IMG/VR virus record: IMGVR_UViG_3300025674_000016
Span: 91,703 to 155,702 of that record
Origin: a virus
Reading direction: 5' to 3' (one strand)
Length of the DNA stretch: 64,000 nucleotides
A program made the position numbers and the translations under genes. Positions 36,712 through 45,117 of the stretch are shown here, piece by piece. The notes under the pieces were generated by a model, which had not been told where the DNA came from, did no database searches, and was given only the letters and a program-made list of their open reading frames with translations. Within the stretch, counting starts at the first letter, position 1. Each line of letters starts with the position of its first letter.

Positions 36712-36824
36712 ACTTATTTGACTTAGAAAAACTAATTACCTTTGCAGTGGTGCTATTCTTGTTGTTCCCTTGGACCTTTTTTATCACCACTGTCTTGCTG
36801 CTTATAAGGTCTAAGATGAAATGA
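36708..36824 (+). CDS. Single-pass membrane miniprotein
   Basis: 38 residues, not seen as a separate gene at first glance because it is short. ATGA overlaps link it to both neighbours. A hydrophobic segment of about 22 residues (FAVVLFLLFPWTFF and following) ends in RSKMK, suggesting an N-out/C-in membrane peptide. Function unknown. Confidence 0.5.
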   Translation: MNLFDLEKLITFAVVLFLLFPWTFFITTVLLLIRSKMK

Positions 36825-37318
36825 AAAAATGTCTTGTTCTAAATTGTAGCTATGAGCCTCTCTCGATAATCGGATGGCGCAAAGCCTTTGTTCTTTGCAA
36901 TTTTAGTGTTGACGATAAACCATCTGCGAGGGTAGAAAAAGAATATGATGAAACTTTCAACACGATTAGTGATACTTTTAAGAAGCCGTCAGTTATCGTG
37001 TTGAGAAAACAAATACCAATAAGACCTAGAAGGGTAAGGCTATCAAGCGAGGCAGTATTTAAAAGAGACAATAACTTTTGCCAATATTGCGGGGTAAAGT
37101 GTAATTCTAAGAATATCTCAGTTGATCACATCATACCTAAAAGCAAAGGAGGCAAAAACACTTGGAGTAATCTGGTTACTGCTTGTTTTTCTTGCAACAA
37201 CAAGAAAGGCAGCAAAACCTTAGACGAGTGCGGAATGGAATTAAATAGACTACCATTTACACCTGTTTGGCCAAATGACCCAGATACTCCAGAGGAATGG
37301 GAAGACTATTTATTCTGA
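36821..37318 (+). CDS. HNH endonuclease (cellular type)
   Basis: 165 residues. Starts CLVLNCSYEPLSIIGWRKAF, the opening seen in a widespread bacterial HNH family, with the HNH core at about 85-130: FCQYCGVKC, SVDHIIPKSKGG, NLVTACFSCNNKKG. The catalytic H-N-H residues are intact. It differs from the two sister HNH genes at 29.5-30.9 kb, so it was acquired separately. Confidence 0.88.
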   Translation: MKKCLVLNCSYEPLSIIGWRKAFVLCNFSVDDKPSARVEKEYDETFNTISDTFKKPSVIVLRKQIPIRPRRVRLSSEAVFKRDNNFCQYCGVKCNSKNISVDHIIPKSKGGKNTWSNLVTACFSCNNKKGSKTLDECGMELNRLPFTPVWPNDPDTPEEWEDYLF

Positions 37319-37327
37319 GGTATCAAT

Positions 37328-37747
37328 ATGTCAAACTTTAATTATAAATCAGGTATAGGCCACACAGCGCCATACCAAGTATCAGGAAAGCCATTTGCAT
37401 CGGGCAATATAACAGCACCAGCAGTCACAGGAGACCCAGTAAAAGTTGAGTTTCCTTCTGTGACTCGCTGGGTCAAAGTGATCCCGATAACAGGTTCCGC
37501 AGCAACCCACCTGCGCATTGGTTTCTCAGAAAATGGGGTCAAGGGATCTAATTTTTTTAGATATCTTGCAGGAAACAACTTTAACCATGAGCAAGCAGGA
37601 CCAGAGCCACTTGAATTAAAAGTTAAAGAGCTTTGGTTTATCGGTGACAACGGAGAAACAGTAAATTTTGATGTTGTTGCTGGACTTACCACCATACCTT
37701 CTGGTACAATACCGACTAACTGGTCTGGCTCAATGGGAGTCGGATAA
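37328..37747 (+). CDS. Candidate virion surface / decoration protein
   Basis: 139 residues, Gly/Thr/Pro-rich beta protein with no signal peptide: YKSGIGHTAPYQVSGKPFASG, then strands with VTRWVKVIPITG and LRIGFSENGV. The opening block resembles small structural proteins of marine phages, possibly head-decorating, but I cannot name a family. Followed by the lysis-type gene. Confidence 0.45.
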   Translation: MSNFNYKSGIGHTAPYQVSGKPFASGNITAPAVTGDPVKVEFPSVTRWVKVIPITGSAATHLRIGFSENGVKGSNFFRYLAGNNFNHEQAGPEPLELKVKELWFIGDNGETVNFDVVAGLTTIPSGTIPTNWSGSMGVG

Positions 37748-37763
37748 ACTATAAGGAGGCTAA

Positions 37764-38402
37764 ATGCCAATCGAAGTACAAGTTCTATGTCTCGCGTTTT
37801 TTTCTTTGTGGCCCACCAAGTGGGATAGGCCGGTTGAGGCTTGCCACACAATCAACCACACACACCAGGTTCTTCAACAGGAAAAGTCCGATTATGATAT
37901 TGAGTTGCTGGTGGCTCTTTTTAAAAAGGAAAGCAATTTCAAACACGATATCGGACCAAACAAGGCAGGAGCATGCGGATTGGGACAACAGATCCCAAAA
38001 TATACGCATTTTTACACAGACAAGACTTATACCTGCCAAGAGATCAAAGCAGATCCCAAAGTGTCTATTGCCCTTACAATTAAGGCTCTAGACTATCTAA
38101 AAAAGGAAAGTGCGCGCCAGTGGGAAGACCACCCACCAGCAAAGCCACTAACAGAAAACGGACTTTATCATGTCCTGTGTATGTACAACCAAGGCACCCG
38201 CTCAACATGCAAGGAGTGGCGAGGTTCTTTCTATGGAACAAGCTATACAAGGTCGATTATCTCAACAAGAAACAAGTTGAGAGAAAAGAAAGAAGAAATT
38301 TATGCTTGTCTTGCACAAGGCGACTTCTGCGAGCTTGAAGTAGACTTCCCAGATGAAATTGAAATCAATGTAATCAATGAGTGGCCACCCGTAGCTGAAT
38401 GA
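37764..38402 (+). CDS. Lytic transglycosylase (SLT/lysozyme-like)
   Basis: 212 residues. SLT-type core: LLVALFKKESNFKHDIGPN with the catalytic Glu at about 53, then AGACGLGQQIPKYT and a VLCMYNQGTRS segment. A hydrophobic N-terminus may act as export signal or anchor. It would cleave peptidoglycan, either as endolysin or as virion-associated enzyme; no holin is obvious next to it. Confidence 0.8.
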   Translation: MPIEVQVLCLAFFSLWPTKWDRPVEACHTINHTHQVLQQEKSDYDIELLVALFKKESNFKHDIGPNKAGACGLGQQIPKYTHFYTDKTYTCQEIKADPKVSIALTIKALDYLKKESARQWEDHPPAKPLTENGLYHVLCMYNQGTRSTCKEWRGSFYGTSYTRSIISTRNKLREKKEEIYACLAQGDFCELEVDFPDEIEINVINEWPPVAE

Positions 38403-39316
38403 AGTTTTATGACTACGCTTTTGAGTATGAAAGGGTTGTTATAGGATCTAGCCTAAAAGCTCTTTTGTACTCATACTGCAACGACCTACCTATATTATTT
38501 CCCACCATTCAGAAGCCCTGTTATTTTGAATTTATAAATCCAGAGGTTGATTTGGCGAAGTTTGGGATTCAAAATGAATCCTTTACTTTGCCCACAGCCG
38601 ATAAAGAAAAAAAGTTTGGCCACTTTCAAAGGGATTTATGGAGAGACTTGGCAGGCATGATTGGTCTTCGCGGGAATATGCCAATGCTTGATAAAACTCT
38701 AGCACTAAGACTAGAGGACGAAAAAACCCTAAAAGCCACGACGAACAATTCAAGGTTCGCTAGGTTTAAGTTTGAGGAACTAATCGTTTTTGACGATAAT
38801 ATCTCAGGACTAGACTGCGAATTAATCAAACCTGCACCTGATCTCTTTAGGGTTGTTGACTGGATCGAGATCAAATCAGGCAAGTCACAAAAAATAAACT
38901 ACTTTCAAACCAACGATGATTTGGTAAGAGAGATATTTCTCTACCCTTCGGACAAAGTAGATGGGCTCAATCAAGACAACCTTGATGCCGCGTCTATATC
39001 CTACCTCAACAGAGAACAATTATCACAATTTGAATACTCAGATACCTACGCTAAGTTTAAAGTGTTTAAGATCTTTAAGGAAGCGGGGTTTAAAGGCACT
39101 TCAAATGGCTGGTCTAAAGAGAACCCTCTTCTTAAGAAGTATTATGCTTTAAAGATAGAAACAACAAAGAGAGAGGTAAGACAAGAAGGTAGAAGTATTT
39201 ACAAGGATACTGATAACATAAAGTTTAACTATCAAACTTTAGAAGAACTTTTAAGCATGGAGATTATCCCGAACAATGAAACGGATAGGCTGCGTGCTTT
39301 TTTTATTAAGGAGTAG
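38399..39316 (+). CDS. Unknown protein, possible nucleotide-binding fold
   Basis: 305 residues, ATGA-coupled to the transglycosylase. The N-terminal YERVVIGSSLKALLYSYCN has the look of a dinucleotide-binding loop (V-I-G-S-S-x-x-A-L) followed by a helix, as in FAD/NAD proteins, but later family motifs are not recognised. Paired with the downstream gene by a 1-base gap. Confidence 0.5.
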   Translation: MKFYDYAFEYERVVIGSSLKALLYSYCNDLPILFPTIQKPCYFEFINPEVDLAKFGIQNESFTLPTADKEKKFGHFQRDLWRDLAGMIGLRGNMPMLDKTLALRLEDEKTLKATTNNSRFARFKFEELIVFDDNISGLDCELIKPAPDLFRVVDWIEIKSGKSQKINYFQTNDDLVREIFLYPSDKVDGLNQDNLDAASISYLNREQLSQFEYSDTYAKFKVFKIFKEAGFKGTSNGWSKENPLLKKYYALKIETTKREVRQEGRSIYKDTDNIKFNYQTLEELLSMEIIPNNETDRLRAFFIKE

Positions 39317-39317
39317 T

Positions 39318-40235
39318 ATGAAACACGAAGGTGGTGCCTTTCACTTGGCAGGTATCGTTCCTGTCGCAGGACAACAATTAGATTTTAATTTTCCTTGGCA
39401 TGACTCACTTCAGCCTATTGCCAGGGACTATCTTGCAGTAGAAAGGGCTGTTATTGACTGCCTTTATGCTGGGTGTAAAACAATCTGGGTTATCTGCAAT
39501 GATGACATGCAACCCCTAATAAGACATCGCTTGGGTGACTGGGGTGTTGATCCTCTTTCTATTTATAGAGCAACATTTTCTAAATTTCCTTCTAACTATC
39601 ACAGAAGAGTACCCATCCAATATGTCCCCATTCATCCAAACGATAGAGATAAAAGAGATTGCTTAGCTTGGTCTGTTATCCACGGTGCTTTTATTGCAGA
39701 CTGGGTGTCCAGATCACTCAGCAGGTGGATAACTCCTGCTAAGTTCTTTGTTTCTTGGCCATATGGCGTAAATCATACTATGGATATAGAGAAGCGTAGA
39801 AAAATAGTTAACTCAAAAGGTAGAGCCGTATTCAAATATAAAGGAAAGACTGTTTGCGATGGCGAGTACTTACCTTTTACCTTTACTTTAGAAGAAATGA
39901 AGAAGTTTAAGAATATTATTCGTAAGAAAGGAACAGGTAAATATGAAATAGATGAAGATGCTGTTACTAATAATCCTTGGCATTTAAAATTAAGGCCAAT
40001 AGAAGAAAGATTCTCAGCTAGATTCTTTAATTTAGAAGACGTTTTTTATTTTGAAGACCTGAAAGAAGAGGAACTATTTGAAATGGATTGGTATTATAAT
40101 ATATCTTCTTGGGATGGCCTATGCGAATACTTAGGCTCAGAAGAAAGAAAGATAATGAAGAAGCCGCCCAAGTCTATATTAAGCTACCATGAGTTTTCTC
40201 CTATCGGTGTCGATATAAACGAAGAAACCTCTTGA
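39318..40235 (+). CDS. Candidate nucleotidyltransferase-fold protein
   Basis: 305 residues from ATG 39318 (GGAG upstream; the longer frame overlaps the previous gene). The N-terminus FHLAGIVPVAGQQLDFNFPW, then YLAVERAVIDCLYAGCKTIWVICND, resembles the GT-A/NTP-transferase opening of sugar nucleotidyltransferases. The classic GGxGTR loop is not seen, so catalysis is doubtful. Function unknown. Confidence 0.5.
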   Translation: MKHEGGAFHLAGIVPVAGQQLDFNFPWHDSLQPIARDYLAVERAVIDCLYAGCKTIWVICNDDMQPLIRHRLGDWGVDPLSIYRATFSKFPSNYHRRVPIQYVPIHPNDRDKRDCLAWSVIHGAFIADWVSRSLSRWITPAKFFVSWPYGVNHTMDIEKRRKIVNSKGRAVFKYKGKTVCDGEYLPFTFTLEEMKKFKNIIRKKGTGKYEIDEDAVTNNPWHLKLRPIEERFSARFFNLEDVFYFEDLKEEELFEMDWYYNISSWDGLCEYLGSEERKIMKKPPKSILSYHEFSPIGVDINEETS

Positions 40236-40260
40236 CCTTGCCTGCCTTTTGATATAGTAT
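40232..40260 (+). promoter_or_regulatory. Sigma70-type promoter for the Pol III alpha gene
   Basis: TTGACC at 40232-40237, 17-base spacer, TAGTAT at 40255-40260 (an overlapping TATAGT at 40253 gives 15 bases). It precedes the polymerase start by 27 bases and overlaps the end of the upstream gene. Confidence 0.65.
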
Positions 40261-40287
40261 CGGTGACGGATTTTGATGGGAGAACAA

Positions 40288-43200
40288 ATGACAACAACAC
40301 ATTCAAAAATTCCTTTTGTTGGACTTCACGCACATGACGGCTTTTCGATTGGTGATGGCCTCGGCTTCCCCTCAGAGCACTATGACTTTGCTTTTGAGAA
40401 TGGCCTCCAAGCACATGCCATCACCAACCACGGTAACATGAACAGCGTTCCCCATGTTGTCCAGCATGTAAAGAAGATGCGGGACGGCGGCAAGAACATT
40501 AAGCCTATCTTTGGTGTTGAGGCTTACTTTATTCCTTCACTTCAGGAGTGGAAGGAAGAATACGAGAAGGCCAAAGAGAACAAGAAAAATAAAAGCGCAA
40601 TCAAGGACGACCGTTCTGCAACAGTTATCGAAGATGAAAACCGCAAGATCAAGAACATTCTCAACCGTCGTCGCCACTTGGTCCTACTTGCTCAGAACCA
40701 ACAGGGCTTGAACGATCTCTTTGAACTTATCTCTGAGAGTTATGGAGAAGGTAATTTTTATCGTTACCCTCGCGTGGATTATGACGCCCTCAGAAAGTAT
40801 GGCTCCAACTTGATTGCCACTAGTGCTTGTCTTGGCGGAGTCTACGCAGGGAATTATTGGGAAAACAGGGAAGAAGGCGATGAAGCCGTGCTCCAAGCCA
40901 TGAGAGAAACATCACGCACGATGTTGTCTATTTTTGGTGATCGTTGGTATGGCGAAGTCCAGTGGAACAATATTCCTGAGCAGCACGAGCTTAACCAGTA
41001 CGTTATTAAAGTTTGTGAAGAGTTCGGCATTGAACTGGTCTCAACTGCTGATAGCCATTACCCTCGCCCTGACTCTTGGAAGGACCGTGAGCTTTACAAG
41101 AGGATGGCTTGGCTTGGTAAGAAAGCTCCTGATTGGATGTCCAATGAGCTTCCAGGCTCTGTTGAAGAAATTGGGTACGAGCTTTACCCAAAGAACGGAG
41201 ATCAGATGTGGGAGGCATATAAAAAATATTCTCAACAGCAAGGTCAAGAGTATGATGATCAGTTGATCCTTGACTCCATCAAGCGCACTCATCACATCGC
41301 AATGAACAGGATTGAAAGTTACTTGCCTGACTCTACTGTTCGATTGCCTAAGTTTGTTTTGCCTGAAGGTTTCAGCACTGCCGACTCAGCACTCAAAGAG
41401 CTTTGCGTCTCCGCTTTGCATGACGCAGGACTTTACGATAACAAAGAGTATTTTAATCGTCTTATGAAAGAATTGGAGGTTATCAGTGAGCGTGGTTTCT
41501 CTGAATATTTCTTGACAATGAAGGCTATTGCAGATGAAGCTGTCCAGCTCTCTCTTGTTGGTCCTGCTCGCGGATCTGCTGCTGGCTCTTTGATTGCTTA
41601 TTTGCTTGGCATCACTCAGGTTGACCCTATGAAGTATGGTCTGCTATTTGAGAGGTTCTTGACAAGAAAGGGCAAGGGGTATCCTGATATTGACTATGAC
41701 GTAGCAAACCCGATGCGTTTAAAAGAGCATTTGATTGAGAAATGGGGTCGCAACACGGTTGTTCCTATTTCCAACTTTAACACTTTAAAATTGAGATCCT
41801 TGATTAAGGATATCTCAAAGTTTTATGATATTCCTTTTACTGAGGTGAACGCAGTCACAAGCAAGATGCTCCAAGAAGCTACACCTGCTGCAAAGCAAAA
41901 GCACGGCATCAAAGCCGGTGTTTACACTCCGACATTTGAAGAGGTGATGGAGTTCAGCGAGAGTCTTCAAAAGTTTTTGAAAAAGTATCCTCATGTAAAG
42001 ACTCACGTTGTTGCCTTGCATGGCCAAAACAGGTCGGTGTCTAGGCACGCTGGTGGTGTTGTGATCGGTGAGAACCTGAATCGTTATATGCCTTTGATTA
42101 ACTCTGGTGGCGTCACTCAGACTCCTTGGACGGAGGGCATGAATGCAAGACACTTGGAGCCGATGGGTTTCATTAAATTTGACTTGCTTGGTCTCTCAAC
42201 AGTAGAGATGATTGAGGCAGCAATAATAAACATCTTGAAGAACAAAAAGGGAATATTTAATCCACAACACAAGGATGTGCGGGCTTTCTATGATGAATAT
42301 CTGCACCCTGATGTAATAGATTTTGAAGATCAAAAGGTCTGGAAAAATATTTTTCATAACGGTAGGTTTGCTGGTATTTTTCAGTTTACCCAGCAAGGGG
42401 CACAGGACTTTTGTGTGAGAGCAAAGCCAACAAACCCTGTTGGCCTTTCAGTAATCACTTCTATCTATAGACCTGGGCCTCTATCTGCAAACGTCGATAA
42501 AGATTATGTGGACGCAAAGCAGCAGCCACAATACATTAAATATATCCACCCCATCGTAAGAAAATACACAGAAGACACATATGGGTTCTTGATCTTTCAG
42601 GAGCAAATTGCTATACTAGCGCACAAGCTTGGAAAGGATATCTCTCTTGATGAGGGTAACATGCTTCGCAAGCTCCTGACCAAGAAGGGAACAGATAAGG
42701 GCGTGGAAGAAAAACTAAAAATTGAAAGCAAGTTTATTGAGGGTTGTGTCGAGAAGGGTATTGACAAACTTAAAGCCCAAAAGCTCTGGAACACGTTTGA
42801 ATATTTCTCAAGCTACGGGTTCAATAAAAGTCACGCTATATCTTATAGCATGATCTCGTTCCAGTGTGCTTGGCTGTTTCACTATTATCCGGCAGAGTGG
42901 ATGGCTGCTTTCTTGGATAAGGAACCAGAGAAGCGTAAGGAGCTTGCAGTCAATATTGCCAAAAGCTTTGGGTTTAAGATCGAGCCTATGAATATTAATA
43001 CTTCTGGTACGTCTTGGACCGCCTTGGCTGACGGCAAAACCCTTGTTCAGCCCCTTACTTCGATCAAAGGCTTGGGTGAAAAGGCTGTCGAGCAGATTAT
43101 GAACAACAGGCCATTTCAAACAATTGATGATTTTTTATTTGATGAGAATGTTGTTTACAGTAAGTTGAATAAAAAAGCAATTGATGTCCTGGTTAGGAGT

Positions 43201-43707
43201 CAGGCCCTCAATTGTTTGATGGACGAGCGGTTTTCTGGACTCAAACACTACTGGTCTGCTGTTGCGCTAGACCGCCCAAGAACGCTCAAAAAGTTCTTGG
43301 AGAATGTTGAACTATACGAACCCGAAGGAGACTTTACGGAGGAGGAAAAGATTGAATTTTTGACTGACTTGACTGGAGTTTTTCCAATTAGAATGGTGGC
43401 TGATGAAAAGCTCTTAAAGAAGTTTGAAGAAAAGTATATTCCCCCTCTTGGGGAGTATGATCCTGACTTGGGCGTCTCTTGGTTTATCCCAAGGCATGTG
43501 GAAGTCAAGAAAACAAAAAAAGGTAAAGAGTATTGGATAGTGGACGTGATCGACATCACAAGCAAGATCACCAAGATTAAGTGTTGGGGAATCAGAAAAG
43601 AAGACAAAATATTTATCAACAGGCCATACATGGCAAGACTCGACTATGATGAGCAGTGGGGCTTCTCAACCCGCTCAGTAAGAAAAAACTTTAGACTTGT
43701 AGGATAG
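40288..43707 (+). CDS. dnaE: DNA polymerase III alpha subunit (C family)
   Basis: 1139 residues from ATG 40288 (GGGAG upstream). PHP domain at the N-terminus (FVGLHAHDGFSIGDG, AITNHGNMN), polymerase core with GPARGSAAGSLIAYLLGIT and the catalytic PDIDYD at about 465, SSYGFNKSHAISYS, a helix-hairpin-helix region (TSIKGLGEKAVEQI) and a C-terminal OB-type domain. Size matches bacterial DnaE. It is the best candidate for the main replicase. T4 has no such enzyme. Confidence 0.93.
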   Translation: MTTTHSKIPFVGLHAHDGFSIGDGLGFPSEHYDFAFENGLQAHAITNHGNMNSVPHVVQHVKKMRDGGKNIKPIFGVEAYFIPSLQEWKEEYEKAKENKKNKSAIKDDRSATVIEDENRKIKNILNRRRHLVLLAQNQQGLNDLFELISESYGEGNFYRYPRVDYDALRKYGSNLIATSACLGGVYAGNYWENREEGDEAVLQAMRETSRTMLSIFGDRWYGEVQWNNIPEQHELNQYVIKVCEEFGIELVSTADSHYPRPDSWKDRELYKRMAWLGKKAPDWMSNELPGSVEEIGYELYPKNGDQMWEAYKKYSQQQGQEYDDQLILDSIKRTHHIAMNRIESYLPDSTVRLPKFVLPEGFSTADSALKELCVSALHDAGLYDNKEYFNRLMKELEVISERGFSEYFLTMKAIADEAVQLSLVGPARGSAAGSLIAYLLGITQVDPMKYGLLFERFLTRKGKGYPDIDYDVANPMRLKEHLIEKWGRNTVVPISNFNTLKLRSLIKDISKFYDIPFTEVNAVTSKMLQEATPAAKQKHGIKAGVYTPTFEEVMEFSESLQKFLKKYPHVKTHVVALHGQNRSVSRHAGGVVIGENLNRYMPLINSGGVTQTPWTEGMNARHLEPMGFIKFDLLGLSTVEMIEAAIINILKNKKGIFNPQHKDVRAFYDEYLHPDVIDFEDQKVWKNIFHNGRFAGIFQFTQQGAQDFCVRAKPTNPVGLSVITSIYRPGPLSANVDKDYVDAKQQPQYIKYIHPIVRKYTEDTYGFLIFQEQIAILAHKLGKDISLDEGNMLRKLLTKKGTDKGVEEKLKIESKFIEGCVEKGIDKLKAQKLWNTFEYFSSYGFNKSHAISYSMISFQCAWLFHYYPAEWMAAFLDKEPEKRKELAVNIAKSFGFKIEPMNINTSGTSWTALADGKTLVQPLTSIKGLGEKAVEQIMNNRPFQTIDDFLFDENVVYSKLNKKAIDVLVRSQALNCLMDERFSGLKHYWSAVALDRPRTLKKFLENVELYEPEGDFTEEEKIEFLTDLTGVFPIRMVADEKLLKKFEEKYIPPLGEYDPDLGVSWFIPRHVEVKKTKKGKEYWIVDVIDITSKITKIKCWGIRKEDKIFINRPYMARLDYDEQWGFSTRSVRKNFRLVG

Positions 43708-43719
43708 GAGAAAAGAAGA

Positions 43720-44190
43720 ATGATTTTAGAGTATTACAAGACACACGGTAATGTTTTTTCGCCCTTTAGGGCAAATCCAAGCGATGCTGGACTAGATATA
43801 TGCTACAGCCCAGAGGTGGCAAAAAACATTGAGATACCACCTAACAGCAGTGCAGTGATTCCAACTGGCTTAAAGTTCGGCGTTCCACATGGTTACATGC
43901 TGGAAGTTAAGAACAGGTCTGGGGTTGCTGCCAAGCGAGGGCTCTTGGTAGGAGCATGCGTGGTGGATTCAGGATATGATGGTGAAGTATTTATTAATTT
44001 GCATAATGTTGGGACTAATAATCAAACTATTAGTCCAGGAGATAGAATCGCGCAAGTAGTCTTGATACCAGTCGTACACTTCAGGGCTATCGAAACAGCA
44101 GAAGACGATCTATACGGATGGTATCCAATTACCATCAGTGACCGAGGTGAAGGCAAGCTGGGGAGCACAGATGAAAAGACTAACGACTGA
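43720..44190 (+). CDS. dut: dUTPase
   Basis: 156 residues with the five trimeric dUTPase motifs: SDAGLDI, NRSGVAAKRGLL, GACVVDSGYDGEV, GDRIAQVV, and RGEGKLGST at the C-terminus. Hydrolyses dUTP to dUMP, feeding ThyX and keeping uracil out of DNA. 12 bases after the polymerase gene, GGAG ribosome-binding site. Confidence 0.92.
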   Translation: MILEYYKTHGNVFSPFRANPSDAGLDICYSPEVAKNIEIPPNSSAVIPTGLKFGVPHGYMLEVKNRSGVAAKRGLLVGACVVDSGYDGEVFINLHNVGTNNQTISPGDRIAQVVLIPVVHFRAIETAEDDLYGWYPITISDRGEGKLGSTDEKTND

Positions 44191-44506
44191 GAACTTTAAG
44201 GATGAGATTCTAGACTCCATTGAACCTTGTTTGGTTCTTTTTAAGAATAAGCACTGTGGCCTTTGCGATGGCATGATTTCTGTTATGTTTAGAATCAAAG
44301 CAAGGTATGGAAGTAAAATTAAGTTTGGCTATGTGGAAACCACTCAAGAGGAAGACTTGTCTGATATGTTTGAAATAGAAGGCGTGCCAACTCTTTTCTT
44401 TTTTAGAGACGGAGATGGTGTGGAGTTGCAGTATCCCGCAAGGCCAGATATCTACTCTGGATATTCCGAGGAGCATATCAGGGAACACCTAGATAAACTG
44501 TTATGA
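44171..44506 (+). CDS. Thioredoxin-like protein
   Basis: 111 residues from ATG 44171, which follows GGGGAG and overlaps the dUTPase end by 20 bases. Thioredoxin fold: CLVLFKNKHCGLCDG with active site CGLC, then IEGVPTLFFFRDGDG with the cis-Pro. Possible electron donor to the class II ribonucleotide reductase. Confidence 0.82.
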   Translation: MKRLTTENFKDEILDSIEPCLVLFKNKHCGLCDGMISVMFRIKARYGSKIKFGYVETTQEEDLSDMFEIEGVPTLFFFRDGDGVELQYPARPDIYSGYSEEHIREHLDKLL

Positions 44507-44820
44507 ACAATAAAAAGAAAATAACTTATTATGAACACCCCAAGGTTCATGCTGATCTTAAGATTCGTTGGCAATATGATAGCTTGGGGCAATCTGAGTT
44601 CTTTAGGGTTCTTTGTACTGCCTACCTCAACAAAGATCAAAGGATTCTGGACATACTCAGCGAGTACAAAAAAGAAAACAAGATCCAGAACCAGACCAAA
44701 AGAAATAAAACTCAAAAGCTATACGAAGAGGGCAGAGAAGTAGAATCTAAATTTTCACTAAAAGAAGATGAGATAGAAAGCATCTTCGACTTACTAGAAA
44801 AGGAACATCCAGACTTATGA
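44503..44820 (+). CDS. Small basic protein, unknown
   Basis: 105 residues, ATGA-coupled at both ends. KVHADLKIRWQYDSLGQSEFFRVL could be a ribbon-helix-helix type DNA-binding start; the rest is charged helix. It lies between thioredoxin and a sigma-like protein, so a regulatory role is possible but unproven. Confidence 0.55.
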   Translation: MNNKKKITYYEHPKVHADLKIRWQYDSLGQSEFFRVLCTAYLNKDQRILDILSEYKKENKIQNQTKRNKTQKLYEEGREVESKFSLKEDEIESIFDLLEKEHPDL

Positions 44821-45053
44821 AGTGTTATGATATGTGCAAAGTTACAAACCGCAAGTGCTCCAAGGAAGAGTGCAGAATGTGGATGGACTTTAAAGAAGAT
44901 TTAAATTGTTCAATTATAGCCTCAAATAAAAACCCAGACGGCATGAGCTTAAGGGAAATAGGCGAAAGATTAAAGCTTACATGCACCAGAGTAAAGCAAA
45001 TTCAAGACAAGGCATTAGAAAAACTAAGCGAATCAGTGCGAATCATTAACTGA
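44817..45053 (+). CDS. Small sigma70 region 4-like protein
   Basis: 78 residues. Four cysteines in the first 20 residues (C-x3-C-x6-C-x4-C) could bind zinc. The C-terminal half, MSLREIGERLKLTCTRVKQI followed by ALEKL, is the region 4 helix-turn-helix that reads -35 boxes in sigma70 factors. No region 2 is present, so it may act as co-regulator rather than full sigma. It lies directly ahead of an AACTATTTAT motif and the acidic repeat protein, so a part in late transcription is possible. Confidence 0.72.
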   Translation: MKCYDMCKVTNRKCSKEECRMWMDFKEDLNCSIIASNKNPDGMSLREIGERLKLTCTRVKQIQDKALEKLSESVRIIN

Positions 45054-45075
45054 TCTGGTTATTTCGAGCAAAAAC

Positions 45076-45085
45076 TACTATTTAT
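45076..45085 (+). promoter_or_regulatory. Candidate late-promoter motif TACTATTTAT
   Basis: One base different from the decamer seen at 2141, 4781, 7801 and 28191. It lies 32 bases before the start of the acidic repeat protein gene, with AAGGAG in between. Confidence 0.5.
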
Positions 45086-45117
45086 TACACAAAGACACTT
45101 TAAAGGAGACTTTTAAA

